Source of the DNA: Streptomyces sp. NBC_00576
GTDB taxonomy: Bacteria > Actinomycetota > Actinomycetes > Streptomycetales > Streptomycetaceae
DNA length: 64,000 bases
Assembly: GCF_036345175.1 (NCBI RefSeq)
Contig: NZ_CP107780.1
Location: forward strand, 3,162,001 to 3,226,000
Direction of reading: 5' to 3'
The notes beneath the pieces were generated by a model that was not told where the DNA came from, searched no databases, and worked only from the letters and a program-made list of their open reading frames with translations. Within the stretch, counting starts at the first letter, position 1. The number at the start of each line of letters is the position of its first letter. A program made the translations under genes and the position numbers. Shown here one piece after another: positions 34,646 through 43,877 of this stretch.

Positions 34646-35602
34646 ATGCGGGACGTATTGGTCATAGGCGGCAATCGCTATTTCGGAAAGCGGCTCATCG
34701 ACCGGCTGATAGCCGCCGGAGACCGGGTGACGGTTCTCAACCGGGGCTCCGCTTCTCCGCCCGCCGGGGCAATTCACCTGGTCGCCGACCGCGATGACGA
34801 GGCCGCCCTGAATTCCGCTCTCGGTGACCGTACCTTCGACGTCGTCGTCGACCAGGTCTGCTACACGCCCCGCCAGGCGGCGATCGCCCGGCGCGTCTTC
34901 GGCGGCGGCCGTACCCGGCGCTATGTGCTGACGTCCACGATCGAGGTGTACGAGTACGAGGACTCCCTCGTCTACGAGGACATCGTTGTCCCCGTGCGCG
35001 AGGACGCCGTCGATCCGCGTGACGTTCCCGTCGATCTCCAACTCCCCTGGCACAAAGCGGAGTTCCTGGACACCCACTACGGTGAGGGCAAGCGCCAGGC
35101 GGAGGCGGTCTTCGCGGCCGGCAGCCCGACGGCGGACGGCGGCACGGAGTTCACGTACACCGCCGTACGCGTGGCCCATGTCCTGGGCGGCGCCGACGAC
35201 TTCACCGGCCGGCTCGACCACTACGCCCAGCGCATCCGTACCGGCGCACCGATAGCCGTACCGACCGAGAACCGGCCCGCGACCTACATCCACGTCGAGG
35301 AGATCGCCGACTTCCTGTTCTGGACGGTGGGCGAGGACTTCGCCGGGCCGGTCAACGCCGCCTCCCACGGCCTGCTGACCACCGAGGAGTTGTGCGCGGC
35401 CGTGGCCCTGCACATCCCGGACGGCAGGACCGTCTTCCAGAACGTCGACGTCGGCCAGATCTCCCCGTTCTCCTTCGCCCGCTCGTACGGCATGGACAAC
35501 TCCCGGGCCACCGAGCTGGGGTTCACCTTCGGTCATGTACAGGAGTGGCTGCCCCGAGCGGTCGCCGAGACGCTCGGCGCGGCTGGGGGGCAGGGCGAGT
35601 GA
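34646..35602 (+). CDS. NAD-dependent epimerase/dehydratase-like protein
   Basis: A 318-aa Rossmann-fold protein of the extended SDR group. The N-terminus VLVIGGNRYFGKRLIDRL has a GGxxxxG nucleotide loop in place of GxxGxxG, as in CSP41/isoflavone-reductase-like members. The Tyr-Lys pair is not at the usual place; HYGEGKRQAE carries a Tyr and Lys four apart and could be the YxxxK site. The C-terminal half has PATYIHVEEIADFLFW. The start is ATG 34646 with GGGGAGGA seven bases earlier. Divergent lrp suggests regulation by an amino-acid-like ligand. Substrate unknown. Confidence 0.82.
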   Translation: MRDVLVIGGNRYFGKRLIDRLIAAGDRVTVLNRGSASPPAGAIHLVADRDDEAALNSALGDRTFDVVVDQVCYTPRQAAIARRVFGGGRTRRYVLTSTIEVYEYEDSLVYEDIVVPVREDAVDPRDVPVDLQLPWHKAEFLDTHYGEGKRQAEAVFAAGSPTADGGTEFTYTAVRVAHVLGGADDFTGRLDHYAQRIRTGAPIAVPTENRPATYIHVEEIADFLFWTVGEDFAGPVNAASHGLLTTEELCAAVALHIPDGRTVFQNVDVGQISPFSFARSYGMDNSRATELGFTFGHVQEWLPRAVAETLGAAGGQGE

Positions 35603-35650
35603 CGTGTATCTGGCGTGCCTGGAGAGGGAGTTGCCCCCTACGGTGACGCC

Positions 35651-36097
35651 ATGACGACCTCCGAGCAGCATCCTCGACGCGAGAACCTCCCGAAAGCCGA
35701 GTTCGCCTTTCCCGGTCCGCTGCGCGACCGGCTCGTCGCCGCGATTCTCGACGGTTCCAAGACCTCGACGACCGGGCTCGTCGTCGACTACGAGCACGAG
35801 GGGGAGGCTCTGCCGGAGGTCGGGAGCCGTTCGGTGGTCGTCGACTCGGACGATCGGCCGGTCGGGATCATCGAGGTCACCGGTGTACGTGTCGTCCCGC
35901 TGGCCGAGGTGGATCTCGCCCACGCGCTCGACGAAGGCGAGGGCTATGCCGACGTGGCCGCGTGGCGGGCCGGTCACGAGCGGTTCTGGCACAGCCAGGA
36001 GATGCGGGCGGCGCTGGACGACCCCGGGTTCACCGTGGACGACTCGACACCGGCGGTACTGGAACGCTTCCGCCTCGTGGCCGATCTCCGCCGCTGA
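35651..36097 (+). CDS. ASCH-domain protein
   Basis: A 148-aa soluble protein. The ASCH fold is recognisable: KAEFAFPGPLRDRLVAAILDGSKTSTTG (charged GxK(T/S) segment), VGSRSVVVDSDDRPVGIIEV, and the C-terminal WRAGHERFW helix. ASCH domains are PUA-related and are proposed to bind RNA or modified bases; some have amidohydrolase activity on N4-acetylcytidine. It starts 48 bp after the epimerase-like gene and may share its transcript. Confidence 0.82.
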   Translation: MTTSEQHPRRENLPKAEFAFPGPLRDRLVAAILDGSKTSTTGLVVDYEHEGEALPEVGSRSVVVDSDDRPVGIIEVTGVRVVPLAEVDLAHALDEGEGYADVAAWRAGHERFWHSQEMRAALDDPGFTVDDSTPAVLERFRLVADLRR

Positions 36098-36374
36098 GTT
36101 TCTCGCCCCGCCGCCTCGTCAGGGCTTTGAACCGCCCTGGCCCGCCCGGCCGCCGGTCACCACGGCTCGGGCAGGCCCTCTCCCGTGGTGATCAGGCTCA
36201 CGGGTTTCCTTTGGTATCCGTAGTGATGCGTCATCTGCCGGTCGCCCCTGCCATGTGTTCGATGCCCGCGTCGGCGCCGGTGTCGTATGCGAGTGCTCAG
36301 ATCGAATGCGTGACCTTTTCGCCGGGGTGTCTTTGATCGGATGACAGCACCACGGGCCGGGGAAGGGGGGACTG

Positions 36375-37443
36375 GTGAGCCGGAGGCTGCCGCTGGGTGC
36401 GGGGGAGACGGCCCGTACTGCCTGTGCCCGTGGTCTGCTGCGCGCGCAGCACCGGCTGCGCCGCCTGTCCGAGAGCCTGCACACCAAGGCCGACCACTAC
36501 CAGCGGCTCATCGACGGACACCGGTGATCCCGACGACACCGGACACCCGCTGCACGCCCGGCACGAGGTCCTGCGCGAGGAGATCCGCCGCGTCAGCGCA
36601 CGCCGCACCAACCTCAACGACGCCCTGGCGTGGGCCGCCGCCCGCTGGACGGTCGACCAGGCCATCGCCGCCAAAGCCACCGTCATATACGTGGAAGACC
36701 TGCGGTCGATGGAAGCCAAAGGCATGGGCCGCATCATGAACACCCGCCTCTCCCAAACCGTGCGCGGCCAGGTCATGGAGCGGATGCGGCACCTGGCGTC
36801 CGAGGCTGGGATCGCCGTCGTCACCGTCCCGCCCCGCAACACCTCCCGGCACTGCCCCCGCTGCCTGACCCCGCTGCGCCACCGCAAAGCCCCCGACCGC
36901 CCCACCACCCCGGGCTGGAAATGGGCCATCTGCCCCCAGCCGGACTGCGGCTGGCAGGGCGACCGCGACCACGGGGCATGGCAACGCATCGTCGCACGCG
37001 GCCTCACCCACCAGGCCAAGACCGTCACCGACCGCACCACCGGTCAGATGGTGATCCGCACCGTGGTCGACAGACTCGAAACCACGGCAGTCATCACCCC
37101 CACCACTACCCAAGCCAGCCGGCCGGACCGGTCCAAGACCGGCCCCACCCGGCCCCGCTCCACACGCCCCGCGCCCAGGCGACGCAGGGCACCCTCCCCC
37201 ACCAGCCCCACGGGCCCGGCGGGCAAGCGTCCGGAGGGACACGCACCAACGGACCGGACCCGGCTGCCCCGCGCAGCCCACCGGCACCAGAACGTGACCA
37301 CGACCAGCACCCCCACCACAGCCGGTCACCGGCCACGCGGAGCAGCACTGGGCGCAGGATTCCACCTGCACACCCACGCCACCCCGCCACGATGGGACAT
37401 CCCGCTGCCAGACACCACGTCTGACACAGGATCACTAAGCTGA
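36375..37443 (+). pseudogene. TnpB-like transposase remnant, truncated and frameshifted
   Basis: Two fragments in different frames align with one TnpB-like protein. Fragment 1 (36375-36527) encodes LLRAQHRLRRLSESLHTKAD and stops at a TGA. Fragment 2 (+1 frame, from about 36526 to 37443) has the RuvC-II Glu (VIYVEDLRSM), a zinc ribbon (HCPRC..CPQPDCGW) and the RuvC-III Asp (GDRDHGAWQRI), followed by a long Pro/Arg-rich tail. The N-terminal DNA/RNA-binding half and the RuvC-I Asp are absent. No TnpA is nearby. It should be inactive. The 277 bp before it (36098-36374) shows no gene and may hold the element's left part. Confidence 0.82.
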
Positions 37444-37445
37444 TC

Positions 37446-37627
37446 TGAGACGCTGCCGTTGACGTGCAGCCAGGCCGTGGAGCACGCGCCGAAGCACTCG
37501 ACGTCCGGCACCAGGCCGACGTGCGTGAACCGCAGCTCGGTGCCGCCGGCCGTGGGCATGATGTGGAAGCCGATCTCGCTGCCGGTCCACTCACCCGGCT
37601 CCGAGATGAAGGGGCCGGACCCGTCCG
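37446..37627 (-). pseudogene. SRPBCC (AHSA1-like) gene remnant cut by the TnpB element
   Basis: In one minus-strand frame, about 60 residues match the C-terminal half of SRPBCC proteins: GPFISEPGEWTGSEIGFHI, TELRFTHVGLVPDVECFGAC, and STAWLHVNGS. Homology ends abruptly at VNGS next to the transposase remnant. The N-terminal half is missing upstream, where the frame runs into the MFS gene's end. It appears to be a leftover of a gene broken on both sides. Confidence 0.7.
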
Positions 37628-37676
37628 ACAGACGGGCCCGGCTGGTGTGTCTCGGCGCTCACGTTGTTGCGGGAGA

Positions 37677-39416
37677 TCACCGACCCGCACGCGTGAGCTC
37701 GGACGCCTCGGCGACCTCGGCAGCCTCCACCGACCGCCCGGATACCTCCGCGGCGGGCTCCGTACGACCGTCCCCGCGCCCCTTCCCCGGCAGCAGCACG
37801 GCGACCAGTACCGTCCCCACCCCCAGGATCACCGCCCCGATCAGGCTGGTGTGGGCCACCGCGTCCGAGAAGGACGAGCCGACCGCGTCCGCCATCTGGC
37901 GTGCCCCCTGGGCGAGTTGGGCGGCCTGCGCCTTCAACTCGGCCGCCTGTTCCGGCTTCCCCGCGCTCGCCGCCTGCGATGCCTGCGCCCCGAGCTGCTG
38001 GGCCCGTTCGCCGATCGCCTGGGCCACCTGGTAGCCCGCGCCGACCGAATCCTGGGCCGAACTCAGCGCGCCCGCCGGCAACTTGCTGCCGTTCGTCGCG
38101 TCGGTGAGGTGTGAGGCGTACGACGTCGAGAGCAGCGAGCCGAGGATCGCGATGCCGAGCGAGCCGCCCAGCTCCAGCGAGGTGTCGTTCACCGCACCCC
38201 CGACGCCCAGTTCGGCCTCGGGGAACGCCCCCATGATCGCGTCCGTGCACGGGGAGAGCGCCAGGCCGATCGCGAGGCCCAGGACGATGAGAGGCGCGAC
38301 GAAGGTCCCGTACGAAGAACCGGAGTCCACCTGCGAGAGCAGCGCGAGGGCCGCCGTACCGCCGACCATGCCCGCCGTGACCGTGACCTTCATGCCGACG
38401 CGCGGGGTGAAGTAGCCGGTGAGGGCCGAGCCGACGAAGACCGCGCCGGCGAGGGGCAGCATACGCAGGCCGGTGTCCAGGGCGTCGTAGCCGAGCACGA
38501 ACTGGAGGTGCTGCGTGAGGTAGTAGAACGCGCCGAAGACCGCCAGGAAGAACAGGGCGACCGCGAGGTTCGAGCCCGCGAACCGGCGCTGCGTGAAGCG
38601 GCGTACGTCGAGGACCGGGCGCGGGTGGCGCAGTTCCCACACGACGAAGAGGACGAGGCCGAGGCCTGCGGCGACCGCCGCCGTGACCGCCTTGACGCCC
38701 CAGCCGAAGTGCGGCCCCTCGATGATCATGTAGACCAGCGCGCCGATCCACACCACGGACAGCAGCCCGCCGACGTAGTCGATCCGGTCGTGGTGGCCCG
38801 CCTTGGACGGCGGTACGAGGACGAGGGCGCCGATGATCGCGAGTGCGGCGATCGGCACGTTGATCAGGAACGTCGACGCCCAGCCGTGGTTCTCCAGCAG
38901 CGCGCCCGCGACCAGTGGGCCGGCCGCGATGGCGAGTCCGGCGGTGGCGGTCCACAGGGTGATCGCCTTGGCGCGTTCGGCGCGCGGGAAGGTCGCGGCG
39001 AGGAGGGAGAGCGTCGCGGGCATGATCAGTGCGGCGCCGACACCCATGACGGCACGGGCCGCGATGACGCCGGCCGCGCTGCCGACCAGTGAACCGGCGA
39101 TCGACCCTGCCCCGAAGACGACCAGGCCGAGCACGAGCGCCCCGCGCCGGCTGTACTTGTCGCCGATCGCGCCGAGCAGCAGCATCAGGGCCGCGTACGG
39201 GACGGTGTAACCGTCTATGACCCACTGGAGGTCAGCGCTGGACAGGCCGAGGTCCTGGGTCATGTCGGGGGCGGCGACGGTGAGGGCGGTGTTCGCCATC
39301 ACGATGATCAGCAGGCTCAGGCAGAGCACGAGGAGCGCCCACCAGCGCCGGGCGTAGGGGCGGGTCATCCTCTCGACGGGTTGCGTCCTGACGAGCCTGA
39401 CGAGTCGCATGGCCAC
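37677..39416 (-). CDS. MFS drug exporter, DHA2 family (14 TM)
   Basis: A 579-aa membrane protein with 14 predicted helices. Motif A is GAIGDKYSRRGAL, and motif C-like glycines are in the helix after FPRAERAKAITLW, as in EmrB/QacA proton antiporters. The loop before the last helix is Ala/Gln-rich (QQLGAQASQAASAGKPEQAAELKAQ), likely coiled. The GTG at 39416 has AGGAAGG seven bases upstream; ATG 39410 is an alternative. It is divergent from a tetR gene with three shared operators, so it is probably repressed until a drug or metabolite binds the regulator. Confidence 0.92.
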   Translation of the reverse strand: MAMRLVRLVRTQPVERMTRPYARRWWALLVLCLSLLIIVMANTALTVAAPDMTQDLGLSSADLQWVIDGYTVPYAALMLLLGAIGDKYSRRGALVLGLVVFGAGSIAGSLVGSAAGVIAARAVMGVGAALIMPATLSLLAATFPRAERAKAITLWTATAGLAIAAGPLVAGALLENHGWASTFLINVPIAALAIIGALVLVPPSKAGHHDRIDYVGGLLSVVWIGALVYMIIEGPHFGWGVKAVTAAVAAGLGLVLFVVWELRHPRPVLDVRRFTQRRFAGSNLAVALFFLAVFGAFYYLTQHLQFVLGYDALDTGLRMLPLAGAVFVGSALTGYFTPRVGMKVTVTAGMVGGTAALALLSQVDSGSSYGTFVAPLIVLGLAIGLALSPCTDAIMGAFPEAELGVGGAVNDTSLELGGSLGIAILGSLLSTSYASHLTDATNGSKLPAGALSSAQDSVGAGYQVAQAIGERAQQLGAQASQAASAGKPEQAAELKAQAAQLAQGARQMADAVGSSFSDAVAHTSLIGAVILGVGTVLVAVLLPGKGRGDGRTEPAAEVSGRSVEAAEVAEASELTRAGR

Positions 39417-39452
39417 GGGTTCGCCTTCCTGGCTTGCTTACCATTGATCATT

Positions 39453-39515
39453 TTGCACAGTGACGTGCAGTTGCACAATAATGTGCAACATACTCAACTG
39501 CACAGCACTGTGCAA
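39453..39515. promoter_or_regulatory. Three 18-bp TetR operators between the MFS and tetR genes
   Basis: Sites at 39453-39470, 39471-39488 and 39498-39515 share the form (T/C)TGCACA-N4-(T/C)GTGCA(A/G). The middle one, TTGCACAATAATGTGCAA, is a perfect palindrome. Centre spacings are 18 and 27 bp. They fill the 120-bp divergent spacer where both promoters must lie, so binding should repress both genes. Confidence 0.9.
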
Positions 39516-39536
39516 ATAGAAGGAAGGGAAGGCACA

Positions 39537-40154
39537 ATGTCAGCCATGACCACGGGCACCACCAGCCGCGCAGACACCAACCGCCGCCGCATACTCGACA
39601 TCGCCCTCGCCGAACTGTTGCGCGACCCAGACGCCTCGATGGACCAGATCGCGCGCGCGGCAGGTGTCGTAAGACGAACCGTGTACGGGCATTTCCCCAG
39701 CCGGGAGGCGCTGATCAGCACGCTGCTCGACGGCGCCGTCGAGGCGGTGGCCGCCGCGTACGCCGAGGGGCGTGAGGGCGCAAAGGATCCCGCGGAGTGC
39801 GTCGCCAGGACCACCCTCGCGGTCTGGCAGGTCGCCGACCGCTACCGGATACTCGTCGGGCTCGCCCAGCGCAGCGTCACCGTGCAGGGCATCCGCGACC
39901 GGTTCACGCCGGTCCGCGAGGCCTGCGTCGAGGTGCTCAGACAGGGCCTGGAGGAGGGCGTGTTCAGCTCACCGCTGCCGGCGCCGGCGCTGGCGTACGT
40001 GCACGAGCAGATGCTGTTCGCACTGATGGAGGCGGTGAACGACGGGCTCCTGGCAGCGCAGGAGGCGGGCCCATCGGCCGCGGTCACCCTGCTGACCACG
40101 GCGGGCGTCCCTGTCCCCCGGGCCACCGCGCTGGTGGCCGAGCTGAGCGACTGA
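39537..40154 (+). CDS. TetR-family repressor of the adjacent MFS exporter
   Basis: A 205-aa regulator. The N-terminal HTH is RILDIALAELLRDPDASMDQ, then IARAAGVVRRTVYGHFPSRE. The C-terminal all-helical ligand domain is unspecific in sequence. The ATG at 39537 follows GAAGGAAGGGAAGG. Position opposite an exporter with three palindromes between makes it an autoregulated exporter repressor. A strong terminator follows. The ligand is unknown. Confidence 0.92.
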   Translation: MSAMTTGTTSRADTNRRRILDIALAELLRDPDASMDQIARAAGVVRRTVYGHFPSREALISTLLDGAVEAVAAAYAEGREGAKDPAECVARTTLAVWQVADRYRILVGLAQRSVTVQGIRDRFTPVREACVEVLRQGLEEGVFSSPLPAPALAYVHEQMLFALMEAVNDGLLAAQEAGPSAAVTLLTTAGVPVPRATALVAELSD

Positions 40155-40212
40155 GACGGGCAATGCCCGTCGTCCCGTCGTTCCGTTGTTCTGTCGCAGA
40201 GAAGCAGAAATG

Positions 40213-40252
40213 GCCGAGCGGCCAGGCTACGGGGAGAGCCTGGCCGCTCGGC
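40213..40252 (+). terminator. Intrinsic terminator after tetR
   Basis: A perfect 16-bp stem, GCCGAGCGGCCAGGCT (40213-40228) with AGCCTGGCCGCTCGGC (40237-40252), has an 8-base loop and is followed by GTTTTT. This is one of the clearest terminators in the window. Confidence 0.93.
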
Positions 40253-40349
40253 GTTTTTCGGGGTCCTGGTGCTCCGGCGGACCTGCCGGGGTGCCCCAGG
40301 CCGGGTGGCTGGACTACGGGGGAGTGTCCAGCCACCCGGAGTTTTCCGG

Positions 40350-40377
40350 GATGAGTCTTCCGGGATGAGTCTTCCGG
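40350..40377. repeat. Two tandem 14-bp copies between convergent tetR and dctA-like genes
   Basis: GATGAGTCTTCCGG occurs twice head to tail, followed by the start of a third copy. It lies in the 272-bp convergent spacer after the tetR terminator. No function is apparent. Confidence 0.8.
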
Positions 40378-40426
40378 GATTTTCAGTGAGCCGGTGACGG
40401 CGGGTAATGGCAGGCAATGGCCGGTG

Positions 40427-41821
40427 TCAGGCCTTGGCCAGTTCCTTCTCGCCGCCCTGCTCGGGGATCTCGGTGTCAGCGGTGTCCGGGTGGAAGCCGT
40501 CGTTCTCGTCGATGAGCGTCTTCTCGTCGAACGGGTGCTGACCGGCGAGGACCTCCGCGACGCGCGTCTTGTCGATCTCGTTGGTCCAGGTGCCGATCAG
40601 GACCGTGGCGACCGCGTTGCCCGCGAAGTTCGTGAGGGCGCGGGCCTCGCTCATGAAGCGGTCGATGCCGACGATCAGGCCGAGGCCGTCGACCAGGGCG
40701 GGCTTGTGCGAGGAGAGACCGCCGGCCAGGGTCGCGAGACCGGCGCCGGTGACACCCGCCGCGCCCTTCGAGGCGACGAGCAGGAAGAGGAGCAGGGGAA
40801 TCTGCTCACTGACCGCCATGGGCGTACCCATGGCGTCGGCGATGAACAGGGACGCCATGGTCATGTAGATCATGGTGCCGTCGAGGTTGAACGAGTAGCC
40901 GGTCGGGACGGTGATGCCGACCACGGGCTTGCTGACGCCCAGGTGCTCCATCTTCGCGATGAGGCGCGGCAGCGCGGACTCGGAGGAGGAGGTCGAGAGG
41001 ATCAGCAGGAACTCACGGCCCAGGTACTTGAAGAGCGAGAAGACGTTGAGGCCCGTGAAGATCTTCAGCAGCGCGCCGAGCACCAGGAAGACGAAGAGGA
41101 AACAGGTGAGGTAGAAGGACAGCATCAGGATGGCGAGCTGCTTGAGCGCGTCGACGCCGGCGGACCCCGTCACCGCGGCCATGGCGCCGAACGCACCGAC
41201 GGGCGCGGCCCACATGACCATGCCGAGGATGCGGAAGACGAGGCGCTGGATGTGCTCGACGCCGCGCAGGATCGGCGCCCCGGTGGAGCCCATGCCCTGG
41301 ATCGCGAACCCGGCGAGCAGGGCGATCAGCAGCGTCTGGAGGACCTCGGGCACGGTGAACGCGGAGACGAACGTCGCCGGGATGATCCCGAGCAGGAACT
41401 CGGTGGTGTCCTTGGCCTCGGCCGACACCTGCGCCTGGCCGGTCTCCTTGACGGCGTCGGTCAGCGCGAGGCCGGTGCCCGGCTCGATGAGGTTGCCGAC
41501 GACCAGGCCGATGCCGAGTGCGACGAACGACATGAGCACGAAGTAGCCGAGCGCGATACCGCCGACCTTGCCGACCTTCGCGGCCTTCCGTACCGAACCG
41601 ATTCCGAGCACGATCGTGCAGAAGATGATCGGCGAGATCATCATCTTGATCAGGTTGACGAAGCCGGTACCGATCGGCTTCAGCTCGACCGCGAAGTCCG
41701 GGGCGATCAGACCCACAGCGATACCGGCGGCCACCGCGGCGATGACCGCGATGTAGAGGTAGTGGGTACGGTCCCGCTTGGCGGCGGGTGCGGCAGGTGC
41801 CGTTGAGGATGAGGTGGCCAC
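40427..41821 (-). CDS. C4-dicarboxylate/cation symporter (DctA-like, DAACS family)
   Basis: A 464-aa membrane protein with about eight helices and re-entrant loops. The Ser-rich hairpin motif LILSTSSSESALP, the second signature (VVGITVPTGYSFNLDGT) and TNFAGNAVATVLIG match glutamate/C4-dicarboxylate symporters. The GTG at 41821 is chosen because AAGGAGG lies six bases upstream; the ATG at 41851 has no such site. It diverges from a CitA-type sensor kinase, and such kinases commonly sense citrate or C4-dicarboxylates. It probably imports succinate, malate or fumarate under that system's control. Confidence 0.9.
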   Translation of the reverse strand: MATSSSTAPAAPAAKRDRTHYLYIAVIAAVAAGIAVGLIAPDFAVELKPIGTGFVNLIKMMISPIIFCTIVLGIGSVRKAAKVGKVGGIALGYFVLMSFVALGIGLVVGNLIEPGTGLALTDAVKETGQAQVSAEAKDTTEFLLGIIPATFVSAFTVPEVLQTLLIALLAGFAIQGMGSTGAPILRGVEHIQRLVFRILGMVMWAAPVGAFGAMAAVTGSAGVDALKQLAILMLSFYLTCFLFVFLVLGALLKIFTGLNVFSLFKYLGREFLLILSTSSSESALPRLIAKMEHLGVSKPVVGITVPTGYSFNLDGTMIYMTMASLFIADAMGTPMAVSEQIPLLLFLLVASKGAAGVTGAGLATLAGGLSSHKPALVDGLGLIVGIDRFMSEARALTNFAGNAVATVLIGTWTNEIDKTRVAEVLAGQHPFDEKTLIDENDGFHPDTADTEIPEQGGEKELAKA

Positions 41822-41827
41822 GGCTGC

Positions 41828-41834
41828 CCTCCTT
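41828..41834 (-). promoter_or_regulatory. Ribosome binding site that fixes the DctA-like start
   Basis: On the minus strand this reads AAGGAGG, a full anti-16S match, six bases before GTG 41821. It lies inside the reading frame of the longer ATG 41851 version, arguing against that start. Confidence 0.85.
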
Positions 41835-42056
41835 GACGTCGTCGTCGGCATCACCGGCGTGCGGCTCACGTCCGGGGGATGGGGAGAAAGTTGTGCTGGG
41901 GATGCGATGGTGCTGCGGGGTCGCGGGCGGCGACCGAAAACAGGCCAAGGCCCGTGAATCGCGTCCCTGCGATGCCGTGACTATCCCCCGGCCTGTGAGG
42001 GCGGTCACCCTTCCGTTCATTTAGTTCACGCTTATAAGGAGAGGCAGACTGGCACC

Positions 42057-43877
42057 ATGCGCTTCCCCCGCGTTCCCGGACCCCGCAGCCTGGCCGCCCA
42101 GCTGTTCACGATGCAGGCCGTGCTGATAGCGGTCGTGGTGGCCGGATGTGCGCTGTTCACGTACCTCAGCGACCGCAGCCAGGCTGAGGACGCGGCGGGC
42201 CGCCAGGCGATGGCCGTCGCCCGTTCCGTCGCGGACGCCCCCTCGGTGCGCGAGGCGATAAGCACCGCCCCCCAGCCGACGACGCTGCTCCAGCCGTACG
42301 CCCTCCAGGTGCAGCACGACACGGACGTCGACTTCATCACGATCATGAACCCCGAGGGCATCCGCTGGACCCACCCGGACAAGGACCAGATCGGTCAGCG
42401 CTTCCTCGGGCACAGGGAACGCGCGCTGCGGGGCGAGTCGTTCACGGAGGTCTTCTCCGGCACGCTCGGCCCGTCCGTCCGCGCGGTCACCCCGATCCGC
42501 GCCGGCGGCGCCGACAGCGAGATCATCGGGCTGGTCAGCGCGGGTATCCGGGTCGAGGAGATCAGTGCCCGGGTCCAGGACCAGGTCACGGCACTGTTCG
42601 GGGTCGCGGCGGGCGCGCTGGCGCTGGGCGCGGTCGGCACGTACGTCATCAACGCGCGCCTGCGCCGCCACACGCACGGGATGAACGCGGCCGAGCTGAG
42701 CCGCATGCACGACTACCACCAGGCCGCCCTGCACGCCGTACGCGAGGGGCTGCTGATGCTCGACGGGCAGTACAAGGTGGCGCTGATGAACGACGGGGGG
42801 CGGGAGCTGCTGGGCGTCTCCGACGAGGGGAACGTCGTCGGCCGGTCCGTGGCCGAGCTGGGGCTGCCCGCGCCGCTGACGGGTGCGCTGCTGTCGGCCG
42901 AGCCGCGCGTCGACGAGGTGTATCTGACCGCCGACCGGGTCCTGGTCGTCAACACCTCCCCGGTGTCGAGCGGCGAGCGCCGGGGCACGGTCGTCACCCT
43001 GCGCGATGTGACGGAACTCCAGTCCCTGATGGGCGAGTTGGACTCCGAGCGCGGGTTCACGCAGGCGCTGCGCTCACAGGCGCACGAGGCGGCGAACCGC
43101 CTCCACACGGTCGTGTCCCTGATCGAGCTGGACCGGCCGGAGGAGGCCGTGGACTTCGCGACCGCCGAACTGGAACTGGCCCAGGCGCTCACCGACCAGG
43201 TGGTCGCGGCGGTCAGCGAACCCGTCCTGGCCGCCCTGCTGCTCGGCAAGACGGCACAGGCGAACGAGCGGGGCGTGGAGCTGGTGGTGTCCGAGGACAG
43301 CAGCCTCGACGACGGCCTCCTCCCCGACACGCTCCCCTCCCGCGACCTGGTCACCATCCTGGGCAACCTCATCGACAACGCGGTGGACGCGGCCCAGGGA
43401 AGCGTGGAGGGCGGCATGGGGGCCTCACGGGTGACGGTGACGGCCCTGACCGAGGACTCCCTGCTCGTCCTGCGGGTCTCGGACACGGGCGCGGGCGTCG
43501 ACCCGGCGCACGCGGAGGCGGTCTTCCAACGGGGCTTCACGACCAAACCGGCGGGACCGGGCGGGCGGGGTCTCGGGCTGGCCCTCGTACGGCAGGCGGT
43601 GGCCCGTCACGAGGGCACGCTGACAGTGGCTGAGGCGGCGGGCGGCGGGGCGGAGTTCGAGGTACGGCTGCCGTTGCCTAAGGTGGCGGCGCCAACGGTG
43701 GCCGCGTCTGCGGGCGATGCGCCTACGGTGGCCTCGGCAGACGCTATGGGGCGTCGCGCGCCCGTCAAGCCCACTGCCGGATCCACCGCCAGGTCCACCA
43801 CTGAGTCCGCCGAACCCGCCGAACCCGCCGAACCCGGCGATGCCGCCGAGCCCGCCTTGCCAGGAGGCGACGTATGA
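42057..43877 (+). CDS. CitA/DcuS-type sensor histidine kinase
   Basis: A 606-aa kinase. TM1 (AVLIAVVVAGCALFTYL), an extracytoplasmic PAS-like sensor (about 40-175) and TM2 (VAAGALALGAVGTYVI) are followed by a cytoplasmic PAS domain (AVREGLLMLDGQYKVALMND). The SpoB-type His is in LRSQAHEAANRLHTVVS. An HATPase with N-box LGNLIDNAVDAA and G-boxes SDTGAGV and GRGLGLALV follows. The last 70 residues are a low-complexity tail with EPAEPAEP repeats. The response regulator overlaps by 4 bp. It is divergent from a dicarboxylate symporter, so a C4-dicarboxylate or citrate is the expected signal. Confidence 0.93.
   Translation: MRFPRVPGPRSLAAQLFTMQAVLIAVVVAGCALFTYLSDRSQAEDAAGRQAMAVARSVADAPSVREAISTAPQPTTLLQPYALQVQHDTDVDFITIMNPEGIRWTHPDKDQIGQRFLGHRERALRGESFTEVFSGTLGPSVRAVTPIRAGGADSEIIGLVSAGIRVEEISARVQDQVTALFGVAAGALALGAVGTYVINARLRRHTHGMNAAELSRMHDYHQAALHAVREGLLMLDGQYKVALMNDGGRELLGVSDEGNVVGRSVAELGLPAPLTGALLSAEPRVDEVYLTADRVLVVNTSPVSSGERRGTVVTLRDVTELQSLMGELDSERGFTQALRSQAHEAANRLHTVVSLIELDRPEEAVDFATAELELAQALTDQVVAAVSEPVLAALLLGKTAQANERGVELVVSEDSSLDDGLLPDTLPSRDLVTILGNLIDNAVDAAQGSVEGGMGASRVTVTALTEDSLLVLRVSDTGAGVDPAHAEAVFQRGFTTKPAGPGGRGLGLALVRQAVARHEGTLTVAEAAGGGAEFEVRLPLPKVAAPTVAASAGDAPTVASADAMGRRAPVKPTAGSTARSTTESAEPAEPAEPGDAAEPALPGGDV

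Noticed and set aside
30664..34646. Rifamycin-associated element upstream of the helicase
   Set aside because: No inverted repeat of that type was recognised between 33054 and 33210; the only strong palindrome there is a terminator.
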